From: Pseudomonas putida
GTDB lineage: Bacteria; Pseudomonadota; Gammaproteobacteria; Pseudomonadales; Pseudomonadaceae
DNA: 64,000 nucleotides
NCBI RefSeq assembly: GCF_025905425.1
Contig: NZ_CP109603.1
Span: 124,001-188,000 of the forward strand
Direction of reading: 5' to 3'
A program made the position numbers and the translations under genes. Shown piece by piece: positions 19,354-29,719 of the stretch (position 1 is its first letter; each line of letters starts with the position of its first letter). Below the pieces are notes generated by a model. That model searched no databases. It was not told where the DNA came from and saw only the letters and a program-made list of their open reading frames with translations.

Positions 19354-20451
19354 GTGAATGCTCATGTTTTCAAACCTGACATGCCGCCTCCGGTGAAAAC
19401 CGTCGGCGCGCTCGCATGGATGCGTGCCAACCTGTTCTCCAGCTGGCTCAATACCCTGCTGACCCTGTTCGCCATTTATTTGGTATGGCTGATCGTGCCG
19501 CCCTTGCTGCAGTGGGCGCTGATCGATGCCAACTGGGTCGGCAGCACTCGCGCGGACTGCACCAAGGAGGGCGCCTGCTGGGTGTTCGTGCAGCAGCGCT
19601 TCGGCCAGTTCATGTACGGCTATTACCCGACGGAACTGCGCTGGCGCGTGGACCTGACCGTGTGGCTAGCCGTGCTTGGCGCCGCGCCGCTGTTCATCAA
19701 GCGCTTCCCGCGCAAGGCCGTTTATGGCGTGGGTTTCCTGGTGCTGTACCCGGTCCTTGCCTACACGCTGCTGCACGGCGGCTACCTGAGCCTGGAAAGC
19801 GTGCCGACCAGCCAGTGGGGCGGGCTGATGCTGACCCTGGTGATTGCCACTGTGGGTATCGTCGGCGCCTTGCCGCTGGGTGTTTTGCTGGCCCTTGGGC
19901 GCCGTTCGCGGATGCCGGCGGTGAAGGTGGTGTGCGTGACCTTCATCGAGTTCTGGCGCGGCGTGCCGCTGATCACCGTGCTGTTCATGTCGTCGGTGAT
20001 GCTGCCGTTGTTCCTGCCCGAAGGCATGAGCTTCGACAAGCTGCTGCGGGCGATGATCGGCGTGATCCTGTTCCAGTCGGCGTACATCGCCGAGGTGGTG
20101 CGCGGTGGCCTGCAGGCCATCCCCAAGGGGCAATACGAAGCGGCTGCAGCGATGGGCCTGGGCTACTGGCGCGCAATGGGCCTGGTGATCCTGCCCCAGG
20201 CGCTGAAGCTGGTGATCCCCGGCATCGTCAACACCTTCATCGCCCTCTTCAAGGACACCAGCCTGGTGATCATCATCGGCCTGTTCGACCTGCTCAACAG
20301 CGTCAAGCAAGCCGCCGCCGACCCGGCCTGGCTGGGCATGGCCACCGAGGGCTACGTGTTCGCCGCCCTGGTGTTCTGGATTTTCTGTTTCGGTATGTCC
20401 CGCTACTCCATGCACTTGGAGCGCAAGCTGGACACTGGCCACAAGCGTTAG
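19354..20451 (+). CDS. aapM: AapM, amino-acid ABC transporter permease
   Basis: 365 residues with membrane helices near 27-50, 105-122, 128-148, 160-185 and 325-345 and an EAA loop ([27 protein letters not shown]). An extra N-terminal region before the core permease fold is normal for AapM. It pairs with AapQ in the inner membrane. The start ATG/GTG context is tight: the gene begins 10 bases after aapQ (GTGAATGCTC), and aapP follows after 10 bases. Confidence 0.93.
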   Translation: MNAHVFKPDMPPPVKTVGALAWMRANLFSSWLNTLLTLFAIYLVWLIVPPLLQWALIDANWVGSTRADCTKEGACWVFVQQRFGQFMYGYYPTELRWRVDLTVWLAVLGAAPLFIKRFPRKAVYGVGFLVLYPVLAYTLLHGGYLSLESVPTSQWGGLMLTLVIATVGIVGALPLGVLLALGRRSRMPAVKVVCVTFIEFWRGVPLITVLFMSSVMLPLFLPEGMSFDKLLRAMIGVILFQSAYIAEVVRGGLQAIPKGQYEAAAAMGLGYWRAMGLVILPQALKLVIPGIVNTFIALFKDTSLVIIIGLFDLLNSVKQAAADPAWLGMATEGYVFAALVFWIFCFGMSRYSMHLERKLDTGHKR

Positions 20452-20461
20452 GAGTTTCGAA

Positions 20462-21226
20462 ATGAGTGAAGCGATCAAGCAGCCTGCTGGCCCCGAAGGC
20501 ATCATCCAAATGCAGGGTGTGAATAAATGGTACGGCCAGTTCCATGTGCTCAAGGACATCAACCTGAACGTGCGTCAGGGTGAGCGTATCGTCTTGTGCG
20601 GGCCGTCCGGCTCGGGCAAGTCGACGACCATCCGTTGCCTCAATCGGCTGGAGGAGCACCAGCAAGGGCGCATCGTCGTCGATGGCGTAGAGCTGACCAA
20701 CGACCTCAAGCAGATCGAGGCGATTCGCCGGGAGGTGGGCATGGTGTTTCAGCACTTCAACCTGTTCCCGCACCTGAGCATTCTGGAAAACTGCACGCTG
20801 GCCCCGATGTGGGTGCGCAAGATGCCGCGGCGCAAGGCCGAGGAAATCGCCATGCATTATCTGGAGCGGGTGCGTATTCCGGAACAGGCACACAAGTACC
20901 CAGGGCAGTTGTCCGGTGGCCAGCAGCAGCGTGTGGCGATTGCCCGCGCGCTGTGCATGAAGCCGAAGATCATGCTGTTCGACGAGCCGACGTCGGCGCT
21001 CGACCCGGAGATGGTCAAGGAAGTGCTCGATACCATGGTGGGCCTGGCCGAGGATGGCATGACCATGCTCTGCGTGACCCACGAGATGGGCTTTGCCCGC
21101 ACCGTGGCGAACCGGGTGATTTTCATGGACAAGGGGGAGATTGTGGAGCAGGCGGCGCCAGATGACTTCTTCGACCGGCCGCGCAGTGATCGGACCAAGT
21201 TGTTCTTGAGCCAGATTCTGCATTGA
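20462..21226 (+). CDS. aapP: AapP, amino-acid ABC transporter ATPase
   Basis: 254 residues, usual length. Walker [10 protein letters not shown] (near 45-53), Q-loop FQHFNLFPH, signature LSGGQQQR (near 147), Walker [14 protein letters not shown] and the switch His in VTHEMG are all intact. It drives AapJQM by ATP hydrolysis. A GGAG ribosome-binding site overlaps the end of aapM. Last gene of the operon; a REP pair with flanking hairpins follows within 10 bases. Confidence 0.95.
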   Translation: MSEAIKQPAGPEGIIQMQGVNKWYGQFHVLKDINLNVRQGERIVLCGPSGSGKSTTIRCLNRLEEHQQGRIVVDGVELTNDLKQIEAIRREVGMVFQHFNLFPHLSILENCTLAPMWVRKMPRRKAEEIAMHYLERVRIPEQAHKYPGQLSGGQQQRVAIARALCMKPKIMLFDEPTSALDPEMVKEVLDTMVGLAEDGMTMLCVTHEMGFARTVANRVIFMDKGEIVEQAAPDDFFDRPRSDRTKLFLSQILH

Positions 21227-21233
21227 TGCAACT

Positions 21234-21327
21234 GGGGCCGCTTAGCGGCCCCTTCGCGGGACAAGCCCGCTCCCACAAATTACCTGTGGGAGCGGGCTTG
21301 CCCCGCGAAGGGCTGCAAAGCAGCCCC
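21234..21327. repeat. REP pair with flanking hairpins between aapP and algW
   Basis: Inverted REP units (TTCGCGGGACAAGCCCGCTC and its partner GAGCGGGCTTGCCCCGCGAA) separated by 16 bases, bordered by GGGGCCGCTTAGCGGCCCC and GGGCTGCAAAGCAGCCC hairpins. Lies between convergent genes and may terminate both. Confidence 0.88.
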
Positions 21328-21339
21328 AGATTTGAAGCC

Positions 21340-22500
<1,161 letters not shown>

Positions 22501-22658
22501 GAACGAATCCTGGGAGTGGGCGAGGGCCATGGTGGCGCAGCAGGGCGCAAACGCGCGCGATCATACACCGGTTTCCCCAACGCCGGCGACGGCCCATAAT
22601 GGCGGCCATTATACGGACGTTGTTTCCGTTGAACGTGCAGATTTCGAGGAGATTTTCC

Positions 22659-23417
22659 ATGGCCGTCGCCCTCAACACCCTGGTCGAGGAAGCCGAGCGC
22701 TACCTGGGCAGTGCGAAAATCCAGGATTACTGCCCCAATGGCTTGCAGGTCGAGGGCCGGCCGCAGGTCAGTCGCATCGTCAGCGGCGTCACCGCCAGCC
22801 AGGCGCTGCTGGATGCTGCGGTCGAGGCCGAGGCCGACCTGGTACTGGTGCATCATGGTTATTTCTGGAAGGGTGAGAACCCGTGCATTACCGGCATCAA
22901 GCAGCGTCGCTTGAAAACGCTGCTCAAGCACGACATCAGCCTGCTGGCGTTCCATTTGCCCTTGGATGTGCACCCGGAGGTGGGCAACAACGTGCAACTG
23001 GCGCGTCAGCTGGACATCACCGTCGAGGGGCCGTTGGACCCTGAAAACCCGAGAGTGGTCGGGTTGGTCGGTTCGTTGGCCGAGCCGATGACCGCGCGGG
23101 ATTTTGCCCGGCGTGTGCAGGAGGTGATGGGGCGTGAGCCGCTGCTGGTCGAAGGCGACCAGATGATCCGCCGGGTTGGCTGGTGCACCGGGGGCGGGCA
23201 GGGCTATATCGACACGGCGATTGCTGCCGGGGTTGACCTGTTCATCAGTGGCGAAGCCTCGGAGCAGACCTACCACAGTGCCCGCGAAAACGGTGTCAGC
23301 TTCATTGCCGCCGGGCACCATGCCACCGAGCGTTATGGTGTGCAGGCGCTGGGGGATTACCTGGCCCGGCGGTTTGCCGTTGAGCATCTGTTCATCGATT
23401 GCCCGAACCCGATCTGA
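22659..23417 (+). CDS. Nif3-like dinuclear metal centre protein
   Basis: 252 residues from the ATG at 22659, which has GAGGAG eight bases upstream; the frame is open further upstream. Conserved Nif3/YbgI segments include YCPNGLQVEG, LVHHGYFWKG (metal-ligand His pair), HLPLDVHPEVGNN and the C-terminal AGHHATERYGV. Members form hexameric rings with two metal ions per subunit; some annotations propose a GTP cyclohydrolase I type 2 function, but the role is unsettled. Divergent from algW across about 160 bases. Confidence 0.93.
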   Translation: MAVALNTLVEEAERYLGSAKIQDYCPNGLQVEGRPQVSRIVSGVTASQALLDAAVEAEADLVLVHHGYFWKGENPCITGIKQRRLKTLLKHDISLLAFHLPLDVHPEVGNNVQLARQLDITVEGPLDPENPRVVGLVGSLAEPMTARDFARRVQEVMGREPLLVEGDQMIRRVGWCTGGGQGYIDTAIAAGVDLFISGEASEQTYHSARENGVSFIAAGHHATERYGVQALGDYLARRFAVEHLFIDCPNPI

Positions 23418-23427
23418 GGCCTGCATC

Positions 23428-23508
23428 GGCCTCTTCGCGGGCAAGCCCGCTCCCACAGGATTTAGGGCGACACAGCATCTGTGGGAGCGGGCTTGCCCGC
23501 GAATGGCC
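23428..23508. repeat. REP pair after the Nif3-like gene
   Basis: GGCCTCTTCGCGGGCAAGCC and its inverted partner ending CGCGAATGGCC flank about 25 bases; followed by a small GGCCCG/CGGGCC hairpin. No gene between 23418 and 23651. Confidence 0.9.
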
Positions 23509-23651
23509 CGCCCTGCGGGCCAAACCCACAGTCATATCGTTAGACCTTTTCGATCTAGCCCGCCTCCTAAATAGAATCAGCCGCTGTGATAAAGTGGCTC
23601 GCTCGAACACGGCCCGCAGGCCGTCCATAAGATCGTTTTTCGTGAGTAGCC

Positions 23652-24569
23652 ATGGTCGACAAACTGACGCACTTGAAACAGCTGGAGGCGGAGAGCATCC
23701 ACATCATCCGCGAGGTGGCCGCCGAGTTCGACAACCCGGTGATGCTGTACTCGATCGGCAAGGATTCCGCCGTGATGCTGCACCTGGCGCGCAAGGCCTT
23801 CTTCCCGGGCAAGCTGCCGTTCCCGGTGATGCACGTCGACACCCAGTGGAAATTCCAGGAGATGTACAGCTTCCGCGACAAGATGGTCGAGGAAATGGGC
23901 CTGGAGCTGATCACCCACGTCAACCCCGAGGGTGTGGCGCAGGGCATCAACCCGTTCACCCATGGCAGCTCCAAGCACACCGACATCATGAAGACCCAGG
24001 GCCTCAAGCAGGCGCTGGACAAGCATGGTTTCGACGCCGCCTTCGGTGGTGCCCGCCGTGACGAAGAGAAGTCCCGGGCCAAGGAACGCGTCTATTCGTT
24101 CCGCGACAGCAAGCACCGTTGGGACCCGAAAAACCAGCGCCCCGAGCTGTGGAACGTATACAACGGCAAGGTCAACAAAGGCGAGTCGATCCGCGTCTTC
24201 CCGCTGTCGAACTGGACCGAGCTGGACATCTGGCAGTACATCTACCTCGAAGGCATCCCGATCGTGCCGCTGTACTTCGCCGCCGAGCGTGAAGTCATCG
24301 AGAAGAACGGCACCCTGATCATGATCGACGACGAGCGCATCCTTGAGCACCTCTCCGAGGAAGAAAAGGCCCGCATCGTCAAGAAGAAGGTGCGTTTCCG
24401 TACCCTCGGCTGCTACCCGCTGACGGGTGCTGTCGAGTCGGAAGCCGAGACCCTGACGGACATCATTCAGGAAATGCTCCTGACCCGTACGTCCGAACGC
24501 CAGGGCCGTGTCATCGACCACGATGGCGCCGGCTCCATGGAAGACAAGAAACGCCAAGGCTACTTCTAA
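23652..24569 (+). CDS. cysD: CysD, sulfate adenylyltransferase subunit 2
   Basis: 305 residues. The PAPS-reductase-like ATP-pyrophosphatase motif [12 protein letters not shown] (near 34-45) and [15 protein letters not shown] (near 135) are typical of CysD. With the CysN part of the next gene it makes adenosine 5'-phosphosulfate from sulfate and ATP, coupled to GTP hydrolysis. cysNC follows after 15 bases in the same operon. Transcription probably starts in 23520-23640, but I see no clear box for the CysB regulator. Confidence 0.97.
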   Translation: MVDKLTHLKQLEAESIHIIREVAAEFDNPVMLYSIGKDSAVMLHLARKAFFPGKLPFPVMHVDTQWKFQEMYSFRDKMVEEMGLELITHVNPEGVAQGINPFTHGSSKHTDIMKTQGLKQALDKHGFDAAFGGARRDEEKSRAKERVYSFRDSKHRWDPKNQRPELWNVYNGKVNKGESIRVFPLSNWTELDIWQYIYLEGIPIVPLYFAAEREVIEKNGTLIMIDDERILEHLSEEEKARIVKKKVRFRTLGCYPLTGAVESEAETLTDIIQEMLLTRTSERQGRVIDHDGAGSMEDKKRQGYF

Positions 24570-24584
24570 TTTCAGGGTTACTCC

Positions 24585-26486
24585 ATGTCGCACCAATCTG
24601 ATCTGATCAGCGAGGACATCCTCGCCTACCTGGCCCAGCACGAGCGCAAGGAACTGCTGCGTTTCCTGACCTGCGGCAACGTCGACGACGGCAAGAGCAC
24701 CCTGATCGGGCGCCTGCTGCACGACTCGAAGATGATCTACGAGGACCACCTCGAAGCCATCACCCGTGATTCGAAGAAGTCCGGCACCACCGGCGAAGAA
24801 GTCGACCTGGCGCTGCTGGTCGATGGCCTGCAGGCCGAGCGCGAGCAGGGCATCACCATCGATGTTGCCTACCGCTACTTCTCCACCGCCAAGCGCAAGT
24901 TCATCATTGCCGACACCCCGGGCCACGAGCAGTACACCCGCAACATGGCCACCGGTGCGTCCACCTGTGACCTGGCGATCATCCTGGTCGATGCCCGCTA
25001 TGGCGTGCAGACCCAGACCCGTCGCCACAGCTACATTGCCTCCTTGCTGGGCATCAAGCACATCGTCGTCGCGGTCAACAAGATGGACCTCAAAGGTTTC
25101 GACGAAGGCGTCTTCGAAGAAATCAAGGCCGACTACCTGAAGTTCGCCGAAGCCATCAACCTGACGCCGAGCAGCCTGCACTTCGTGCCGATGTCGGCGC
25201 TCAAGGGCGACAACGTGGTCAACCGCAGCGAGCGTTCGCCGTGGTACACCGGCCCTGCGCTGATGGAAATCCTCGAAACCGTGGAAGTGGCGGCCGACCG
25301 CAACTTCACCGACCTGCGCTTCCCCGTGCAGTACGTCAACCGTCCTAACCTGAACTTCCGCGGCTTTGCCGGCACCCTCGCCAGCGGCGTGGTGCACAAG
25401 GGTGACGAGATCGTCGTGCTGCCGTCGGGCAAGAGCAGCCGGGTCAAGTCCATCGTCACCTACGAAGGTGAACTGGAAAACGCCGGCCCAGGCCAGGCAG
25501 TGACCCTGACCATGGAAGACGAGATCGACATCTCCCGTGGCGACCTGCTGGTGCATGCCGACAACGTGCCACCGGTGACCGACCAGTTCGACGCGATGCT
25601 GGTGTGGATGGCTGAAGAGCCGATGCTCCCAGGCAAGAAATATGACATCAAGCGCGCCACCAGCTATGTGCCTGGCTCGATCGCCAGCATCACCCACAAG
25701 GTCGATGTGAACACCCTCGAAAAGGATGCTGCCAGCGCGCTGCAACTGAACGAGATCGGTCGCGTCAAGGTGTCCCTGGACAGCGCCATTGCGCTGGATG
25801 GCTATGACAGCAACCGCACCACCGGTGCGTTCATCGTCATCGACCGCCTGACCAACGGCACCGTCGGCGCCGGCATGATCATCGCACAGCCCGTACTGCC
25901 ACACGGCAGCACCGGCCAGCATGGCAAGCAGGCCCACGTGTCCACCGAAGAACGCGCCCTGCGTTTCGGCCAGGAGCCGGCTACCGTGCTGTTCAGCGGC
26001 CTGTCCGGCGCTGGCAAGAGCACCCTGGCGTATGCCGTGGAGCGCAAGCTGTTCGACATGGGCCGTGCGGTGTATGTGCTCGATGGCCAGAACCTGCGCC
26101 ACGACCTGAACAAGGGCTTGCCACAGGACCGCGCTGGCCGCACCGAGAACTGGCGCCGCGCCGCCCATGTGGCGCGCCAGTTCAACGAAGCCGGCATGCT
26201 GACTCTGGCCGCCTTCGTCGCCCCGGATGCCGAAGGCCGCGAACAGGCCAAGGCGCTGATCGGCAAGGAGCGCCTGGTGACCGTTTACGTCCAGGCTTCG
26301 CCAATCGCCTGCCGCGAGCGCGACCCACAGGGCCTGTATGCCGCCGGTGGCGACAACATCCCGGGTGAAAGCTTCCCGTTCGATGTGCCGCTGGACGCTG
26401 ACCTGGTGATCGATACCCAGAACACCAGTGTCGACGAAGGCGTGAAGCAGGTGCTGGACGTGCTGCGTCAGCGTGGCGCGATCTAA
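24585..26486 (+). CDS. cysNC: CysNC, fused sulfate adenylyltransferase subunit 1 and adenylylsulfate kinase
   Basis: 633 residues, a natural fusion common in Pseudomonas. Residues about 20-430 are the elongation-factor-like GTPase Cys[10 protein letters not shown] (P-loop), DTPGHEQY and NKMD motifs. Residues about 455-633 are the APS kinase CysC with P-loop GLSGAGKST (near 470) and [11 protein letters not shown]. CysD-CysN makes APS and CysC phosphorylates it to PAPS. A strong rho-independent terminator follows 20 bases after the stop, ending the cysD-cysNC unit. Confidence 0.97.
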   Translation: MSHQSDLISEDILAYLAQHERKELLRFLTCGNVDDGKSTLIGRLLHDSKMIYEDHLEAITRDSKKSGTTGEEVDLALLVDGLQAEREQGITIDVAYRYFSTAKRKFIIADTPGHEQYTRNMATGASTCDLAIILVDARYGVQTQTRRHSYIASLLGIKHIVVAVNKMDLKGFDEGVFEEIKADYLKFAEAINLTPSSLHFVPMSALKGDNVVNRSERSPWYTGPALMEILETVEVAADRNFTDLRFPVQYVNRPNLNFRGFAGTLASGVVHKGDEIVVLPSGKSSRVKSIVTYEGELENAGPGQAVTLTMEDEIDISRGDLLVHADNVPPVTDQFDAMLVWMAEEPMLPGKKYDIKRATSYVPGSIASITHKVDVNTLEKDAASALQLNEIGRVKVSLDSAIALDGYDSNRTTGAFIVIDRLTNGTVGAGMIIAQPVLPHGSTGQHGKQAHVSTEERALRFGQEPATVLFSGLSGAGKSTLAYAVERKLFDMGRAVYVLDGQNLRHDLNKGLPQDRAGRTENWRRAAHVARQFNEAGMLTLAAFVAPDAEGREQAKALIGKERLVTVYVQASPIACRERDPQGLYAAGGDNIPGESFPFDVPLDADLVIDTQNTSVDEGVKQVLDVLRQRGAI

Positions 26487-26501
26487 GCGCTGAAGCTGCA
26501 T

Positions 26502-26530
26502 GAAAAACCCCGCTTCGGCGGGGTTTTTTG
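26502..26530 (+). terminator. Rho-independent terminator after cysNC
   Basis: Stem AAAAACCCCGC, loop TTCG, complement GCGGGGTTTTTT: an 11-bp stem with a UUCG tetraloop and a T run. Works on paper in both directions (A run upstream), so it may also end mdeR transcription. Confidence 0.92.
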
Positions 26531-26576
26531 TGGCACCTATTTAAGGAAGTGCTCTTTTCCAGCGCAGAGTGCTGGC

Positions 26577-27056
26577 TTAGATATGCTTTTCCGACACAGG
26601 AATCACTCGTCTCTCTTTCACTGCCTTATAAGAAAAACTCGAATAAATCTCCTTAACCCCCGGCAACCGCTGCAGCACTTCCCGGGTGAATTCCCCAAAC
26701 GATTCAAGGTCCCGCGCCAGTATTTCCAGCAAGAAGTCATACCGCCCGGAAATATTATGGCAGGCAACGATTTCGGGTATTTCCATCAACCGCTTCTCAA
26801 AGGCCAAGGCCATGTCCTTGGTATGCGAGTCCATCATGATGCTGACAAAAGCGGTGACGCCAAACCCCAATGACTTGGGCGAGAGAATGGCCTGATAGCC
26901 GGTGATGTAACCGTTATCTTCCAGCAGTTTGACCCGTCGCCAGCAAGGCGAAGTGGTCAGCGCCACCTGGTCGGCAAGTTCGGAAACAGTAAGGCGGGCG
27001 TTGTCCTGCAGGGCGGCCAGCAGGGCGCGGTCGGTGCGGTCGAGGCTCGAAGGCAT
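26577..27056 (-). CDS. mdeR: Lrp/AsnC-family regulator, MdeR-type
   Basis: 159 residues. N-terminal winged helix-turn-helix (LDRTDRALLAALQDNARLTVSELADQ), then an RAM ligand-binding domain with GVTAFVSIMM and the NISGRYDFLLEI segment. It is divergent from the methionine gamma-lyase gene across 127 bases, the arrangement known for MdeR and mdeA in P. putida, where MdeR activates mdeA. Assignment to MdeR is therefore from family plus context. A TTCCAAAA/TTTTGGAA inverted repeat in the shared gap (27092-27128) is a candidate site. Confidence 0.82.
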   Translation of the reverse strand: MPSSLDRTDRALLAALQDNARLTVSELADQVALTTSPCWRRVKLLEDNGYITGYQAILSPKSLGFGVTAFVSIMMDSHTKDMALAFEKRLMEIPEIVACHNISGRYDFLLEILARDLESFGEFTREVLQRLPGVKEIYSSFSYKAVKERRVIPVSEKHI

Positions 27057-27091
27057 GTTTTGCCCTCCTGGTCGAATAATTGTTGTTTTTG

Positions 27092-27128
27092 TTCCAAAAA
27101 GTGCTCGATTGCGTGGGCTATTTTGGAA
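27092..27128. promoter_or_regulatory. Inverted repeat in the mdeR-mdeA control region
   Basis: TTCCAAAA (27092-27099) and TTTTGGAA (27121-27128) are perfect complements, their centres 29 bases apart, in an A/T-rich divergent promoter region. Candidate binding site for the Lrp-type regulator; motif inference only. Confidence 0.4.
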
Positions 27129-27183
27129 AAATTCAGGCAGCTCGGTGGCATAAGCTTATAGCAAACCACAAGAGGCTGTTGCC

Positions 27184-28380
27184 ATGCGCGACTCCCATAA
27201 CAACACCGGTTTTTCCACACGGGCCATCCACCATGGTTATGACCCGCTGTCCCACGGCGGCGCCCTCGTGCCGCCGGTGTATCAGACCGCGACTTATGCC
27301 TTCCCGACTGTCGAATATGGCGCTGCCTGCTTTGCGGGAGAGGAGGCGGGGCACTTTTACAGCCGCATTTCCAACCCAACGTTGGCCTTGCTCGAACAGC
27401 GCATGGCGTCGCTCGAAGGGGGCGAAGCCGGGCTGGCACTGGCTTCGGGGATGGGGGCCATCACCTCGACGATCTGGACGCTGTTACGGCCTGGCGATGA
27501 GCTGATCGTTGGGCGCACGTTGTATGGCTGCACCTTCGCCTTCCTGCACCATGGCATTGGCGAGTTCGGGGTCAAGATTCACCATGTCGACCTCAACGAT
27601 GCCAAAGCCCTGAAAGCGGCGATCAACAGCAAAACGCGGATGATCTACTTCGAAACGCCGGCCAACCCCAACATGCACCTTGTCGATATTGCGGCGGTGG
27701 CTGACGCCGCGCGTGGGCATGATGTGCATATCGTGGTCGACAACACGTATTGCACCCCTTATTTGCAGCGGCCTCTGGAAATGGGCGCCGACCTGGTGGT
27801 GCATTCGGCGACCAAATACCTGAGTGGCCACGGTGATATCACTGCAGGGCTGGTGGTCGGGCGCAAGGCGCTGATTGATCGGATACGCCTTGAAGGGCTG
27901 AAAGACATGACCGGCGCGGTGCTGTCGCCGCACGATGCTTCGCTGTTGATGCGCGGGATCAAGACCCTGGCCCTGCGCATGGATCGCCACTGCGCCAATG
28001 CCCAGCAGGTGGCGGAGTTTCTGGCGCGCCAGCCACTGGTGGAGCTGATTCACTACCCGGGGCTGCCGTCGTTCCCCCAGTACGAACTGGCACAGCGGCA
28101 GATGCGATTGCCGGGCGGGATGATCGCGTTCGAGCTCAAGGGCGGGATCGAAGCGGGGCGGCGCTTCATGAATGCGTTGCAGTTGTTTGCGCGGGCGGTG
28201 AGCTTGGGGGATGCCGAATCACTGGCGCAGCATCCGGCGAGCATGACCCATTCCAGCTATACGCCGCAGGAGCGGGCCCATCACGGGATATCGGAGGGGT
28301 TGGTGCGCCTGTCGGTGGGGTTGGAGGACATCGAGGACTTGCTGGCGGATGTTGAGCAGGCATTGCAGGCCTGCAGCTAG
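27184..28380 (+). CDS. mdeA: Methionine gamma-lyase
   Basis: 398 residues, the length of P. putida MdeA, and very similar throughout. PLP-enzyme residues are at family positions: Lys211 in HSATKYLSGH (Schiff base), Tyr114 and Cys116 in TLYGCTFAF, and Lys240-Asp241 in GLKDMT; Cys116 and Lys240/Asp241 distinguish it from cystathionine gamma-synthase/lyase. It cleaves L-methionine to methanethiol, 2-oxobutanoate and ammonia. The mdeB gene (alpha-keto acid dehydrogenase E1) known beside mdeA in some strains is absent here. A REP unit and terminator follow. Confidence 0.94.
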   Translation: MRDSHNNTGFSTRAIHHGYDPLSHGGALVPPVYQTATYAFPTVEYGAACFAGEEAGHFYSRISNPTLALLEQRMASLEGGEAGLALASGMGAITSTIWTLLRPGDELIVGRTLYGCTFAFLHHGIGEFGVKIHHVDLNDAKALKAAINSKTRMIYFETPANPNMHLVDIAAVADAARGHDVHIVVDNTYCTPYLQRPLEMGADLVVHSATKYLSGHGDITAGLVVGRKALIDRIRLEGLKDMTGAVLSPHDASLLMRGIKTLALRMDRHCANAQQVAEFLARQPLVELIHYPGLPSFPQYELAQRQMRLPGGMIAFELKGGIEAGRRFMNALQLFARAVSLGDAESLAQHPASMTHSSYTPQERAHHGISEGLVRLSVGLEDIEDLLADVEQALQACS

Positions 28381-28391
28381 GTTGCCTGAGC

Positions 28392-28425
28392 TGGCCTCTT
28401 CGCGGGCAAGCCCGCTCCCACAAGG
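28392..28425. repeat. Single REP unit after mdeA
   Basis: GGCCTCTTCGCGGGCAAGCC followed by CGCTCCCACAAG, without an inverted partner nearby. Confidence 0.85.
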
Positions 28426-28444
28426 GGCCAGTGAATCCAGCCCA

Positions 28445-28472
28445 CAAAAAAGGCCTCCTGAGAGGCCTTTTT
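28445..28472. terminator. Bidirectional rho-independent terminator between mdeA and yhcB
   Basis: AAAAAAGGCCTC, loop CTGA, GAGGCCTTTTTC. The A and T runs on either side suit both of the convergent genes. Confidence 0.9.
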
Positions 28473-28485
28473 CATGTTCAGCGGA

Positions 28486-28923
28486 TCAACGCTTGAGCCC
28501 GTAGCTCTCATCGAGCATACCCGGCGAGTTCGGCGTTTTTGGCGCGTAATCGCGTGGCACTTCGGCGGTGTCCTTCGGTGGGGTCAGGCGGTCACGTGGG
28601 CCGTGGGCCGCTTCGGAGTGCAGGGCGGCCAGCAGGCGTTGGCGGGTGACGTCGTCGAGGGCCAGGGTGTTGGCGCCATCGGCGAGGTGATCCTGAACAT
28701 CCTGGTAGCTCTGGGTCAGTTTCTTGACCAGTACGGCGGTGCTGTTGAAGTGGGTGACCACTTCGTTCTGGTAGCTGTCGAAACGCTGCTGGATGTCATC
28801 CAGCTGACGTTGAGTGCTGCTCGGCGCGGCATTGGGCAGCAGGCGGGCCACGACGAAACCAACCACCACGCCGATGACCAGGGCCAGGGTCGGCAACAAC
28901 CAAACAAGGAGCGAGAGTTCCAC
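28486..28923 (-). CDS. yhcB: YhcB/ZapG family membrane protein (DUF1043)
   Basis: 145 residues. An N-terminal membrane helix (about 4-27, LLVWLLPTLALVIGVVVGFVV) is followed by a coiled-coil region (about 35-85, including QRFDSYQNEVVTHF, the family core) and a Pro-rich tail. E. coli YhcB affects envelope biogenesis and cell division. Monocistronic; convergent with mdeA and divergent from the alpha/beta hydrolase. Family assignment is strong, function in Pseudomonas untested. Confidence 0.88.
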   Translation of the reverse strand: MELSLLVWLLPTLALVIGVVVGFVVARLLPNAAPSSTQRQLDDIQQRFDSYQNEVVTHFNSTAVLVKKLTQSYQDVQDHLADGANTLALDDVTRQRLLAALHSEAAHGPRDRLTPPKDTAEVPRDYAPKTPNSPGMLDESYGLKR

Positions 28924-29058
28924 GAGTCCTTCCTCTATAAACGGCTTTGCTTTACGTTAACGGCTCAGACCTGCGCTGTATACCGCGAGCGATCGCAAAT
29001 CAGAACAGAATTCCTCACCTAGACGAATCGACCCTTCCCGAGGTCACGGAGTAGTGCC

Positions 29059-29694
29059 TTGCTTGTCCGCGAAACCCCCTTGCTCATCGATGGCCCTTGC
29101 GGCCAGTTGGAAGCCTTGTACCTCGACGTGGCCGATGCCCGTGGCGCGGTGCTGATCTGCCACCCCAACCCGGTCCAGGGCGGCACCATGCTCAACAAGG
29201 TGGTTTCGACCCTGCAACGCACCGCGCGTGACGCCGGTTATGTAACTCTGCGTTTCAACTACCGTGGCGTCGGCCAAAGCGCTGGCAGCCATGATATGGG
29301 GGCTGGCGAGGTGGCCGATGCCGAGGCTGCGGCAGCTTGGCTGCGCGCGAAACACCCCGAACTGCCCGTGGTGCTGATGGGCTTCTCGTTTGGCGGTTTT
29401 GTCGCGACCAGCCTGGCAGGGCGCCTGGAAAGCGCAGGCGTCGAACTGCAGCAGCTGTTCATGATTGCCCCGGCGGTGATGCGCCTGACAGACGAATTCC
29501 CGCTGCCGCAGCGTTGCCCGATCACGGTGGTACAGCCGGACAGCGACGAAGTCGTCGATCCGCAACGGGTCTACGAATGGTCTGACGCCCTGTCGCGCCC
29601 CCATGAGCTGCTGAAAGTGGCAGAATGCGGACACTTCTTCCATGGCAAGCTGACCGATCTGAAGGATCTGCTGCTGCCGCGCCTTTCGAATTGA
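29059..29694 (+). CDS. Alpha/beta hydrolase of unknown substrate
   Basis: 211 residues, starting at a TTG with GGAG eight bases upstream; no ATG or GTG gives a better fit. Features: [10 protein letters not shown] (oxyanion-hole region, near 35), [12 protein letters not shown], nucleophile Ser in MGFSFGG (near 112), Asp in [11 protein letters not shown] and His in ECGHFFHG. Similar to the YtfK/YqfA-like hydrolases often found near trpS in Pseudomonas; the reaction is unknown. It precedes trpS by 25 bases and probably shares its transcript. Confidence 0.88.
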   Translation: MLVRETPLLIDGPCGQLEALYLDVADARGAVLICHPNPVQGGTMLNKVVSTLQRTARDAGYVTLRFNYRGVGQSAGSHDMGAGEVADAEAAAAWLRAKHPELPVVLMGFSFGGFVATSLAGRLESAGVELQQLFMIAPAVMRLTDEFPLPQRCPITVVQPDSDEVVDPQRVYEWSDALSRPHELLKVAECGHFFHGKLTDLKDLLLPRLSN

Positions 29695-29719
29695 GCCAAG
29701 CCTGAATAAGCGAACACCC

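Noticed and set aside
23577-26501. Open frame of 974 codons on the minus strand
   Set aside because: Antisense shadow of cysD and cysNC with no ribosome-binding site or recognisable domain.
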